Assembly: GCA_022728415.1 (NCBI GenBank) | Contig: JAIJJM010000010.1 | Coordinates: 1-17,795 of the forward strand | Direction: 5' to 3' | Source: Collinsella sp. | Lineage (GTDB): Bacteria > Actinomycetota > Coriobacteriia > Coriobacteriales > Coriobacteriaceae | Length of the DNA: 17,795 bases | In this document: piece after piece, positions 1-5,530 of the stretch | How the letters are laid out: every line of letters begins with the position of its first letter | How positions within the stretch are numbered: the first letter of the stretch is position 1 | The notes under the pieces: model-generated | What the model saw: only the letters and a program-made list of their open reading frames with translations | What the model was told of the DNA's origin: nothing | Database searches by the model: none | Program-made: the position numbers and the translations under genes

Positions 1-39
1 ATGGTTTCCTCCTGTCTGTCTGGCAGCTTCAGTATATCA
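1..39 (-). promoter_or_regulatory. Probable promoter and ribosome binding site of a divergent gene starting at the window edge
   Basis: Read on the minus strand, an extended -10 box TGATATACT lies at 39-31 and a strong AGGAGG ribosome site follows about 20 bases later. The last two bases of the window on this strand are AT, so an ATG would be completed if the next base outside is G. This would put a divergent gene immediately outside the window, sharing the operator region with the metalloid operon. A regulator of the ArsR type is the usual partner of such operons, but that gene is not visible, so this is inference. Confidence 0.4.
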
Positions 40-53
40 CGCAAATTCATATA

Positions 54-103
54 TTGACATATATCTATGTGACTCCTATATTGTCGTCTTAACATAGATA
101 TAT
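54..103 (+). promoter_or_regulatory. Promoter with inverted-repeat operator of the permease operon
   Basis: A consensus -35 TTGACA (54-59) and a -10 TATATT (77-82) are separated by 17 bases. A perfect 12-bp inverted repeat, ATATATCTATGT at 59-70 and ACATAGATATAT at 92-103, brackets the -10 box. A repressor bound here would block polymerase. AT-rich dyads of this type are typical of ArsR/SmtB metalloregulator sites. The identity of the regulator is inferred only from the kind of operon it controls. Confidence 0.7.
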
Positions 104-132
104 ATCGATACATCAATATGAAAGGAGTCCCA

Positions 133-1134
133 ATGGAGTCCATCGGAACGTTCATCTTGGACCAGGTGCTGAAGATGCAGTGGCTGAGCGAACTGATCGC
201 CGCCTTGCTGGGCGCGCTAGGCATTGACGCAGCGGGCCAGTGGGGCGGCACGCTCCACTTCTTCATCTATGACACGGTGAAGATCGTCATCCTGCTGTGC
301 GTGCTCATCTTCGCCATCAGCTACATCCAGAGCCACTTCCCGCCCGAGCGCAGCCGCAAGATCATGGGCCGCTTCAAGGGCATCTGGGGAAATGTGGTGG
401 GAGCACTGCTGGGAACGGTGACGCCGTTCTGCAGCTGCAGCTCGATCCCGCTGTTCATCGGGTTCACCCGCGCGGGCCTGCCCCTGGGCGTCACCTTCAG
501 CTTCCTCATCAGCTCGCCCATGGTGGACCTGGGCAGCCTGGTGCTGATCATGAGCATCTTCGGCCCGGGCGTTGCCGTTGCCTACACGGTGGTTGGCCTG
601 CTCATCGCCATCGCCGGCGGCGCCATCATCCAGCGCATGGGCATGGAGGAGCACCTGGCCGACTTCGTCCGCGGCGACGCGCCGGCGGACGCCGAGCTCC
701 TGTCCATGACCGTGGCCGAGCGCCTGGCCTATGCCCGCAAGGAGACCTGGGGCACGTTCAAGAAGGTGTTCCCGTACATCCTGCTGGGCGTGGGAATCGG
801 CGCCTTCATCCACAACTGGATCCCCGCCGAGTGGATCGAGCTGGTCCTGGGCGACGGCAACCCCTTCGCCGTGGTGCTGGCCACCCTCGTCGGCGCGCCT
901 ATCTACGCCGACACATTCGGCGCCATCCCCATCGCCGAGGCCCTGTACTACAAGGGCACGGGCCTGGGCACGGTGCTGGCCTTCATGATGAGCGTCACCA
1001 CGCTGTCCATCCCCAGCCTGACCATGCTCTCCCGCGTCATCAAGCCGAAGCTGATGGTGACGTTCGTGGGGCTGTGCATCGTCGGCATGTGCATAAGCGG
1101 CTACGTGTTCAACTTCCTGCAGCCGCTGTTCTAA
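133..1134 (+). CDS. ArsP_1 (DUF318) family permease, probable metalloid or metal efflux
   Basis: The 333-residue integral membrane protein has about eight hydrophobic segments. The family signature is the motif TPFCSCSS at residues 97-104 (C100 and C102), followed by a glycine-rich helix and then SSPMVDLGSL. Members include ArsP, which exports trivalent organoarsenicals, and related Cu/Zn exporters; the substrate cannot be read from sequence. The start at 133 is chosen over the in-frame ATG at 118 because the ribosome site AAAGGAG at 121-127 lies between them. It is the first gene of an operon with a thioredoxin-like protein and an ACR3 exporter, which favours arsenic as the substrate. The gene looks intact. 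Confidence 0.88.
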   Translation: MESIGTFILDQVLKMQWLSELIAALLGALGIDAAGQWGGTLHFFIYDTVKIVILLCVLIFAISYIQSHFPPERSRKIMGRFKGIWGNVVGALLGTVTPFCSCSSIPLFIGFTRAGLPLGVTFSFLISSPMVDLGSLVLIMSIFGPGVAVAYTVVGLLIAIAGGAIIQRMGMEEHLADFVRGDAPADAELLSMTVAERLAYARKETWGTFKKVFPYILLGVGIGAFIHNWIPAEWIELVLGDGNPFAVVLATLVGAPIYADTFGAIPIAEALYYKGTGLGTVLAFMMSVTTLSIPSLTMLSRVIKPKLMVTFVGLCIVGMCISGYVFNFLQPLF

Positions 1135-1144
1135 CCGATTAGGA

Positions 1145-1161
1145 GCCCGCACGGTGCGGGC
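1145..1161 (+). other. Short GC-rich hairpin between operon genes
   Basis: The perfect 7-bp stem GCCCGCA/TGCGGGC has a 3-base loop and sits between the permease stop and the next ribosome site. No T-run follows, so it is more likely a processing or mRNA-stability element than a full terminator. Confidence 0.4.
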
Positions 1162-1182
1162 GCGTCGAAAGGAGAAATTGTC

Positions 1183-1518
1183 ATGGGATTGTTCGGATTC
1201 GGAAAGAAGAAGGAAGAGAAGGCCGCCGTTCCCTGCGCGTGCAATGATGGCGCTCCGCAGATGAAGGCAGAGCCCTGCGGCTGCGGAGGCGCCCGCCAGG
1301 TGAAGGTGCTGGGGGCCGGCTGCTGCCACGAGCTGTACGAGAACGCCCAAGCGGCCATCGCCGAGCTGGGGCTCGAGGCGGAGCTTGAGTACATCACCGA
1401 CATGGACCGCGTCATGGGCTACGGCGCCATGAGCCTGCCTGCGTTGGTTGTCGACGGCAAGGTCGTGTCCGCTGGCATGGTACTCACCCCGGCCGAGGTC
1501 ATGGAGTACCTGAGGTGA
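1183..1518 (+). CDS. Small cysteine-rich thioredoxin-like protein
   Basis: The 111-residue cytosolic protein starts MGLFGFGKKKEE and carries CAC (18-20) and CGCGG (32-36) before a thioredoxin-like domain (about 39-111) with the cis-proline region MSLPALVVDGK. The expected CxxC of the fold is replaced by adjacent cysteines C47 and C48 in GAGCCHEL. Proteins of this kind are regularly encoded next to ArsP_1 permeases, where they may pass electrons or bind the metalloid. The start has AAAGGAG at 1169-1175, about 8 bases upstream. It lies 48 bases after the permease and 5 bases before the ACR3 gene, so it is the middle gene of an operon. Confidence 0.82.
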   Translation: MGLFGFGKKKEEKAAVPCACNDGAPQMKAEPCGCGGARQVKVLGAGCCHELYENAQAAIAELGLEAELEYITDMDRVMGYGAMSLPALVVDGKVVSAGMVLTPAEVMEYLR

Positions 1519-1523
1519 GGGAA

Positions 1524-2569
1524 ATGAACTCTGGTGGATTGAGGAGTTTGGGGCTCTGGGACAGGTATCTGACGCTTTGGGTCTTCACAGCCATGGCCGC
1601 AGGCGTTGCCCGGGATATCTGTTCCCCTGGCTCGCCGACGCCATAGGATCGTTCACCGTCGGGACGACGAACATTCCCATAGCGATAGGCCTCATCCTCA
1701 TGATGTACTCACCGCTGGCCAAGGTCCGCTACGGCGAGATGCCAAAGGTGTTCAAGAGCAAGCGCCTCATCGTGCTGTCTCTTGTTCTCAACTGGGTGCT
1801 TTGCCCCTTGCTCATGCTTGTCCTTGCCGTGGTGTTCTTGCGCGACGCGCCTGACTACATGGCGGGAATCATCATGATTGGGCTGGCGCGCTGCATCGCA
1901 ATGGTGCTGGTGTGGAACGACTTTGCCGGCGGCTCCAACGAGTACGCTGCCGGTCTTGTCGCGGTGAACGCCGTCTTCCAGATTGCGTTCTACGGTCCCA
2001 TGGCGTGGCTCTTCCTGTCGGTATTGGCGCCTATGCTGGGTGCCCCGGGCATGTCGATCGAGGTGTCCGCATGGCAGATCGCCCAGAGCGTTCTCATCTA
2101 CCTGGGCATCCCGCTGGTTGCGGGTGCGCTGACCAGGTTCATAGGCGTCAGGCGTTTTGGCGAGGAGGGGTACAGTGCCAGGGTTCTGCCAAAGACCTCC
2201 AAGATCACTCCGGTGGCCCTGTTGTTCACCATTGTGATCATGTTCTCCATGAAGGGCGAAATGATTTCAAGCCTGCCCCTGGACGTGCTGAGAATCGCAG
2301 TGCCTCTGGTCGTCTACTTCGTCGTGACGTTCTTTGCAAGCGCATGGCCGGCTCGTCGTGCTGGCGCGGACTACGAGAGGATGGCGTCCGTTGCCTTCAC
2401 CGCTACTGGCAATAACTTCGAGCTCACCATCGCCGTCGCTGCGGCCACCTTCGGGCTTGCAAGCGGCCAGGCCTTCGCAGCCGTAGTCGGCCCCCTCATC
2501 GAGGTTCCGGCGCTGATCCTGCTTGTCAACGCCGCGTTGCGCTTGAAGAAGCGGTGGTACGAGTCGTAA
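1524..2569 (+). pseudogene. ACR3-type arsenite efflux transporter, frameshifted near the N-terminus
   Basis: Two frames together make a normal-length (about 348 residue) ACR3 protein of the bile/arsenite/riboflavin transporter superfamily. The first frame starts at ATG 1524 (MNSGGLRSLGLWDRYLTLW) and should continue through GVALGYLFPWLADAIGSF. The sequence reads GCCCGGGATAT where GCCCTGGGATAT is expected, so one base is missing around 1611-1612. The first frame then stops at 1644-1646. The rest is open to 2569 and includes the conserved cysteine motif GLARCIAMVLVWNDFAGG of the ACR3 pore. An alternative TTG start at 1577 is in the second frame but gives a poor N-terminus. A sequencing deletion is as likely as real loss of function. 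Confidence 0.85.
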
Positions 2570-2606
2570 GGCGCTTCACCTTGCAAATAGACGTTCTGGA
2601 AGATGA

Positions 2607-2633
2607 AAAAGGAGTCCCATTGGGGCTCCTTTT
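2607..2633 (+). terminator. Rho-independent terminator of the metalloid operon
   Basis: The stem AAAAGGAG(T)CCC pairs with GGG(G)CTCCTTTT around a three-base loop and ends in TTTTAA. It lies 38 bases after the exporter stop codon. Confidence 0.8.
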
Positions 2634-2649
2634 AACTTGCAAGCCGTTT

Positions 2650-2680
2650 GCGACTATTGACTTGGAATAGTCGCTATTCC
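2650..2680. repeat. Two overlapping, mutually exclusive hairpins
   Basis: GCGACTATT (2650-2658) pairs perfectly with AATAGTCGC (2666-2674). GGAATAG (2664-2670) pairs with CTATTCC (2674-2680). The two stems share bases, so only one can form at a time. The element abuts the 84-bp repeat that begins at 2674. Confidence 0.45.
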
Positions 2681-2757
2681 CACTCGATGGCGTCGGTTCT
2701 TCCGTCCCGTCACTCCAGTTACACCCAGTTTTCGGCATCGACACGGAACGCGTGCCG
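2674..2757 (-). repeat. 84-bp repeat, copy A
   Basis: This segment aligns without gaps over 84 bases to 5122-5205, about 70 percent identical, with a shared block CCCAGTTTTCGG. On the minus strand it reads like the decayed C-terminus of a protein (RHAFRVDAENWV, stop, LE, stop, RDGRTDAIEWE, stop), with conservative changes between copies (R/K, E/D). The plus frame is open in both copies. I do not recognise the family. Confidence 0.6.
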
Positions 2758-2790
2758 CCGAATGACGCGATGTCGCGTTTCGTCGGCTTC

Positions 2791-2860
2791 GGGGACAAAA
2801 GCTGGGACAACCTCAAAAACTTTTTTCAAACTCAGGGCTTTGAGTTTTTGTTTTTGTCCC
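2791..2860. repeat. Nested inverted repeats in an intergenic region
   Basis: Outer arms GGGACAAAA (2792-2800) and TTTTGTCCC (2852-2860) enclose an inner hairpin AAACTCA (2828-2834) / TGAGTTT (2841-2847) and runs of T and A. No gene is visible from 2641 to 3143. The rest of that stretch holds only short repeats of GGTGGCTTGC (2976-2985 and 3049-3058) with an inverted partner at 2939-2948. Confidence 0.45.
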
Positions 2861-3102
2861 AAAGTGCGCGGCGGGTCGCCTTTGGATGCTCGATGGCGCC
2901 GAAAACGCCCGTTTTGAAACTCAACCGCCCTTTTGCCCGCAAGCCGCCAGCTGCAATCGCAAGTGAATTAACGCGGGTGGCTTGCGCGCCATTTGCAAAA
3001 CCCCAGGTCGCAGGTCTTCGCCATTCGTGAACAAAGTGAGTAGTCTCAGGTGGCTTGCTTATGAGTTGGCGAACGGGCCTTCAGGATTCAGGGCAAACAT
3101 GC

Positions 3103-3111
3103 TGGTAGAAT
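3103..3111 (+). promoter_or_regulatory. Extended -10 promoter of the Abi-family gene
   Basis: TGGTAGAAT is an extended -10 box about 33 bases before the start codon; no good -35 is seen. The 11-base string TGGTAGAATAG recurs exactly at 4096-4106, where it forms the -10 of the downstream RNA promoter, so the gene is flanked by matching promoter pieces. TCAATGACAG (3124-3133) also recurs at 4209-4218. Confidence 0.5.
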
Positions 3112-3143
3112 AGGATTCTCAAATCAATGACAGGAGACCGAGC

Positions 3144-4106
3144 ATGGCCGAACCCCACGATAGGAAGCCGATCCTCACGATCGAGCAGCAGATAGAGCAC
3201 CTCAAGCAGAAGGGCGTAGCCTTCGAACTGTGTTCCGAGGAAGAGGCCGCGGACTACCTGCGCGACAAGTGCAACTTCTTCAAGCTCGCATCCTACCGCA
3301 AACTCTTCTCGAAATACGAGGGAGGCCCGCGCGACGGCCGCTACGTAGACCTCGACTTCGGCCAGCTGCGCCTGCTCGCGGCGCTCGACCAGGAGCTGCG
3401 CCACGCCCTGCTCGGCATGACGCTCGACATCGAGCATTTCCAGAAGGTGACACTGCTTCGCGAGATGGAGGACCGTGGAGAGGACGGCTACGCCATCGTG
3501 GCCGACTACATGGCATCGCTTACCACTGCAAACAGGGAGTACCGCCTGCGCGAGCTCAAGATGAGCGGCCGCAGCCCCTACAGCTCGAGCCTCTACGCGA
3601 AGTACTCCGGCGACATGCCTGCCTGGGCCTTCCTTGAGCTCACCTCGTTCGGCACCCTCATCGACTTCGTGCGCTTCTGCGCCAGGCGATGGGGCGACAG
3701 GCGCCTCGAGGCCTCCCACTACGACCTCAAGCGCGTGAAGTCCGTCCGCAACTGCGCCGCGCACGGCTCGTGCCTGATCAACTGCTTCGCCGAGAGGGGC
3801 GCCGCCCGGGGCTCGGCGTCCAGCGGCGTCTCCCGAAGGGTCGCCGCCGTGGGGATTCCCAAGGCGACCAGGAGGAAGTGGATGGGGAATACGGCCATGC
3901 AGGAGGTCGCGACCGTGCTCGTGGCGCACTCCGGCTTGGTACCCGAGGGCTCCTCGCGCTCGCGCGCCGCATCCGAGCTCGCCGAGATGTTCGCCAGGGC
4001 CGACGGCGGAACCGAGGCGCTGCCCGACAAGGGGCCCGACGCCGCAGCTCGCTCCGCGCTCGAGTTCCTTCGCAGGTTGACAGAATCGCTCGGGTTGGTA
4101 GAATAG
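3144..4106 (+). CDS. Abi_2 (AbiD/AbiF-like) family HEPN protein, probable RNase toxin or phage-abortive protein
   Basis: The 320-residue soluble protein opens with KPILTIEQQIEHLKQKGV, the typical start of Abi_2 proteins. It follows with a helix like the family's DRELR segment (LDQELRHALLGMTLDIEH, 81-98) and the PAWAFLELTSFGTLIDF block (159-175). RNCAAH at 202-207 matches the HEPN R-x4-H ribonuclease motif. The last 100 residues are a helical extension with no motif I recognise. The start is fixed by AGGAG at 3132-3136. The family is known for abortive infection; RNA cleavage is inferred from the motif. Its final codons contain the promoter of an adjacent small RNA, so it probably forms a protein-RNA module with 4111-4305. 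Confidence 0.82.
   Translation: MAEPHDRKPILTIEQQIEHLKQKGVAFELCSEEEAADYLRDKCNFFKLASYRKLFSKYEGGPRDGRYVDLDFGQLRLLAALDQELRHALLGMTLDIEHFQKVTLLREMEDRGEDGYAIVADYMASLTTANREYRLRELKMSGRSPYSSSLYAKYSGDMPAWAFLELTSFGTLIDFVRFCARRWGDRRLEASHYDLKRVKSVRNCAAHGSCLINCFAERGAARGSASSGVSRRVAAVGIPKATRRKWMGNTAMQEVATVLVAHSGLVPEGSSRSRAASELAEMFARADGGTEALPDKGPDAAARSALEFLRRLTESLGLVE
4077..4104 (+). promoter_or_regulatory. Consensus promoter inside the 3' end of the Abi gene, driving small RNA 1
   Basis: A perfect -35 TTGACA (4077-4082), a 16-base spacer, and an extended -10 TGGTAGAAT (-10 hexamer 4099-4104) overlap the last codons and stop codon of the Abi gene. This is one of the best promoters in the window. Transcription would begin near 4111, past the stop codon. 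Confidence 0.72.
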
Positions 4107-4110
4107 CCTG

Positions 4111-4172
4111 CAGATAGCAAAACCTTCACGGTTTTAGGGGCGGACTTGCGCAAGCGACTCTGCCCTATTTTT
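4111..4172 (+). ncRNA. Small RNA 1 of the Abi module
   Basis: The predicted transcript of about 62 nt has two hairpins. The first is AAAACC/GGTTTT (4119-4135). The second is a 28-nt terminator hairpin (4138-4165) with an 11-position stem (one C-C mismatch, two G-U pairs) and the hexaloop CGCAAG, followed by TATTTTT. The unit is repeated at 4246-4305 with the same dimensions. Its placement beside a HEPN protein suggests an RNA antitoxin or guide-like partner, by analogy with type III toxin-antitoxins and AbiF-associated RNAs. No sequence match to a named RNA family is claimed. Confidence 0.6.
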
Positions 4173-4211
4173 ATATTCACTCGCTATAGGAGACGGATGA
4201 TACCTGGGTCA

Positions 4212-4239
4212 ATGACAGAACTGAGAAGCCCGGAATAAT
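4212..4239 (+). promoter_or_regulatory. Promoter of small RNA 2
   Basis: The -35 ATGACA (4212-4217), the same 16-base spacer and the -10 AATAAT (4234-4239) each match five of six consensus bases. The block TGACAGAA is shared with the promoter of small RNA 1, consistent with duplication of a whole transcription unit. Confidence 0.55.
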
Positions 4240-4245
4240 GGAGCC

Positions 4246-4305
4246 AGTTAGAAACCCTCGGGTTTGCGGGGCGGGATCGTGAGAGCGATTCTGCCCTATT
4301 TTTTT
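4246..4305 (+). ncRNA. Small RNA 2 of the Abi module
   Basis: The predicted transcript of about 60 nt mirrors RNA 1. A first hairpin AAACC-CTCG-GGTTT (4252-4265) is followed by a 28-nt hairpin (4269-4296) whose 11-bp stem is fully paired (including G-U pairs) around the hexaloop TGAGAG, then TATTTTTTT. The stem positions that differ from RNA 1 mostly keep pairing, while the loop sequence has changed, as expected for a conserved structured RNA. Confidence 0.58.
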
Positions 4306-4345
4306 CCTCCGTCTGCCCCAACCAAGTAGTTCGAAGATAGCCTGT

Positions 4346-4370
4346 AGGTGTCCTCGTGGGCGCCTTTTAT
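4346..4370 (+). terminator. Third terminator-like hairpin downstream of the RNA pair
   Basis: AGGTGTCC pairs with GGGCGCCT (two G-U pairs) around TCGT and is followed by TTTATTTTC. It is preceded by ATAGCCTGTAG (4337-4347), which matches ATAGCCTGCAG at 4103-4113 in 10 of 11 bases. It may be the remnant of a third RNA unit or simply a backup terminator. Confidence 0.5.
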
Positions 4371-4412
4371 TTTCAGGGAATCGGCCGCTTCATGAACGAG
4401 CGACCGGCTTGA

Positions 4413-4443
4413 CCTAGACGAACCGCCTTCATCTCCGTCTAGG
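4413..4443. repeat. Inverted repeat between the Abi module and yjdF
   Basis: CCTAGACG (4413-4420) pairs with CGTCTAGG (4436-4443) across a 15-base loop. No T-run follows on either side. Its role is unknown; it may be an operator or the boundary of the Abi module. Confidence 0.35.
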
Positions 4444-4473
4444 CGCCGGCAATCAACATCGTGAATCCGCGCG

Positions 4474-4482
4474 TGCTACAAT
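4474..4482 (+). promoter_or_regulatory. Extended -10 promoter of yjdF
   Basis: TGCTACAAT is an extended -10 box; a weak -35 TCAACA lies 18 bases upstream. Transcription would start near 4489, just before the first stem of the structured leader. Confidence 0.5.
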
Positions 4483-4490
4483 GCGGGCAC

Positions 4491-4578
4491 CAGAGATGAA
4501 AACACAGTCCCCGTCGGGTAGTCGTGGGCGTGCGGGAGTCCGCATCAGTAACCTGCCTCCTTGGTTGTCCCTTCTCTG
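4491..4578 (+). promoter_or_regulatory. Probable yjdF-motif (azaaromatic-responsive) riboswitch in the yjdF leader
   Basis: A leader of about 120 nt separates the promoter from yjdF. CAGAGA (4491-4496) closes with TCTCTG (4573-4578) as a basal stem. Inside lie a hairpin TGCGG-GAGT-CCGCA (4531-4544) and conserved-looking single-stranded blocks such as GGGTAGTCGTGGG. The yjdF RNA motif is established as the usual leader of yjdF genes and binds azaaromatic compounds. The call rests on that association plus visible structure. The ribosome site AAAGGAGG lies just after the element, which fits translational control. Confidence 0.68.
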
Positions 4579-4609
4579 CATGGTCATCTACATAAAGGAG
4601 GAACCAGCC

Positions 4610-5029
4610 ATGCAGATCAGCGTGTCGTCCACCCTGACCGTATATCACGACGGCCAATTCTGGGTCGGGCTGGCGGAGCATGTCGAGGACGGCAGGTACG
4701 GCGTCGCCCGCATCGTCTTCGGCGCAGAACCGTCCGATGAGGAGATCCTGCGATTCGTTACAAGCAAATGGGCGAAGCTCGCGTTCTTCGGTGACGATCC
4801 GTCCGAGGCGAGCGAGCCCGCGAAGAACCCCAAGAGACGCGCCCGCGAGGCGGCGAAAGCCCTCAAGCAGCCGGCGATGAGCACCAAGGCGCAGCAGGCG
4901 CTCGCGAATCAGCGGGAGACGATGAAGCGGGAATCGGCTCAAGCAAGAAGCCAGCGTCGAGCGGATGAGGCGGAGGCGCGCTTCGAGCAGCGAAAACTGA
5001 AGCGCAAACAGAAGCATCGCGGTCATTGA
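4610..5029 (+). CDS. yjdF: YjdF family (DUF2992) protein
   Basis: The 139-residue protein has the family N-terminus (SSTLTVYHDGQFWVGLAEHVEDGRYGVARIVFGAEPSDEEI split over residues 5-45) and a lysine/arginine-rich helical tail (about 65-139). The start is set by AAAGGAGG at 4594-4601; an in-frame ATG at 4481 lies inside the leader and is not used. YjdF's biochemical role is not established. Its genes are commonly controlled by a riboswitch for azaaromatic compounds, suggesting a detoxification or stress role. It appears monocistronic. Confidence 0.85.
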   Translation: MQISVSSTLTVYHDGQFWVGLAEHVEDGRYGVARIVFGAEPSDEEILRFVTSKWAKLAFFGDDPSEASEPAKNPKRRAREAAKALKQPAMSTKAQQALANQRETMKRESAQARSQRRADEAEARFEQRKLKRKQKHRGH

Positions 5030-5054
5030 TACCACCATCAACCCATATATAGCA

Positions 5055-5086
5055 GCAGGCGTAGCTTCGATTGAAACTACGCCTGC
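5055..5086 (+). terminator. Strong hairpin after yjdF
   Basis: The perfect 10-bp stem GCAGGCGTAG/CTACGCCTGC has a 12-base loop, 25 bases after the yjdF stop. There is no clear T-run, so it may work as a weak terminator or as an mRNA 3'-end stabiliser. Confidence 0.5.
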
Positions 5087-5093
5087 CACCTGG

Positions 5094-5123
5094 TGCTATA
5101 ATGTTATACAGAACGTATGTTCT
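5094..5123 (+). promoter_or_regulatory. Promoter with a LexA/DinR-type SOS box, no intact gene downstream
   Basis: A perfect extended -10 TGCTATAAT (5094-5102) is followed at about +2 by AGAACGTATGTTCT (5110-5123). Its core GAACgtatGTTC matches the Gram-positive/actinobacterial LexA consensus GAAC-N4-GTTC. The position would allow tight repression until DNA damage. Downstream on this strand there is only the 84-bp repeat and gene fragments, so the controlled gene seems to have been lost or is a very small product. Confidence 0.55.
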
Positions 5124-5205
5124 ATATCCAATCGGTGGCTTTGGTTTTGCTGTCCCGTCATTCTAGTTGCACCCAGTTTTCGGTGCCGTCTCGAGCTGAG
5201 TGCCG
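5122..5205 (-). repeat. 84-bp repeat, copy B
   Basis: This is the partner of 2674-2757, aligned without gaps. On the minus strand it reads RHSARDGTENWVQLE, stop, RDSKTKATDWI, stop. The open frame continues upstream on the same strand (VWEPLNEQTFIQFANTW, about 5206-5256), suggesting a slightly longer coding remnant than in copy A. Both copies carry TGA at the same alignment position. Confidence 0.6.
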
Positions 5206-5255
5206 CCAGGTGTTGGCGAATTGAATGAAAGTCTGCTCGTTCAATGGCTCCCACA

Positions 5256-5530
5256 CTAGATAAACCACTTGGAGCAGAAGCCGATCTGGAAGACCGAATG
5301 GACGAGCATCGAGATTCCAAAGCAGATCATTATCACGCAAAACCCAATCCCAACCCATTTCATGAAAGGGTCTTTACCTAGTCTGTCGGAATCCTGTTCC
5401 GATCGGTCAGGTGAATAGGTGTCGGTGTACACGTCGACCTTGGCGGACTCTTTCGAAAGCAGCTCGAGGGCTTCGTCTAGGTCCCGAACAAGCCTGTCCC
5501 CGTCGATCCCGACCTCGAAGAGATTGACGG
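5256..5530 (-). pseudogene. C-terminal fragment of a small membrane protein
   Basis: About 90 residues from NLFEVGIDGDRLVRDLDEAL to GFCSKWFI are open to a stop at 5256-5258. They comprise a charged, helical N-terminal part followed by one strong transmembrane segment (WVGIGFCVIMICFGISMLV). There is no start codon or ribosome site at the 5' edge. Upstream the frame runs antisense through a TrpRS-like fragment, so the gene's beginning appears to have been cut off by a rearrangement near 5520-5530. The family is not recognised. Confidence 0.45.

Noticed and set aside
217..1350. A 377-codon minus-strand frame opposite the permease
   Set aside because: It is rich in H, A and D with no domain and lies antisense to a clear permease and thioredoxin-like gene.
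4111..4305. The two tandem hairpins as mere backup terminators of the Abi gene
   Set aside because: Each has its own promoter at matched spacing and a conserved extra 5' hairpin, which simple terminators do not need; still, this remains the main alternative.
2674..5205. The shared TGA in both 84-bp repeats as a recoded codon
   Set aside because: TGA is used as an ordinary stop by intact genes here (for example 1516-1518 and 5027-5029), so recoding is not needed; common descent of a decayed copy explains it.
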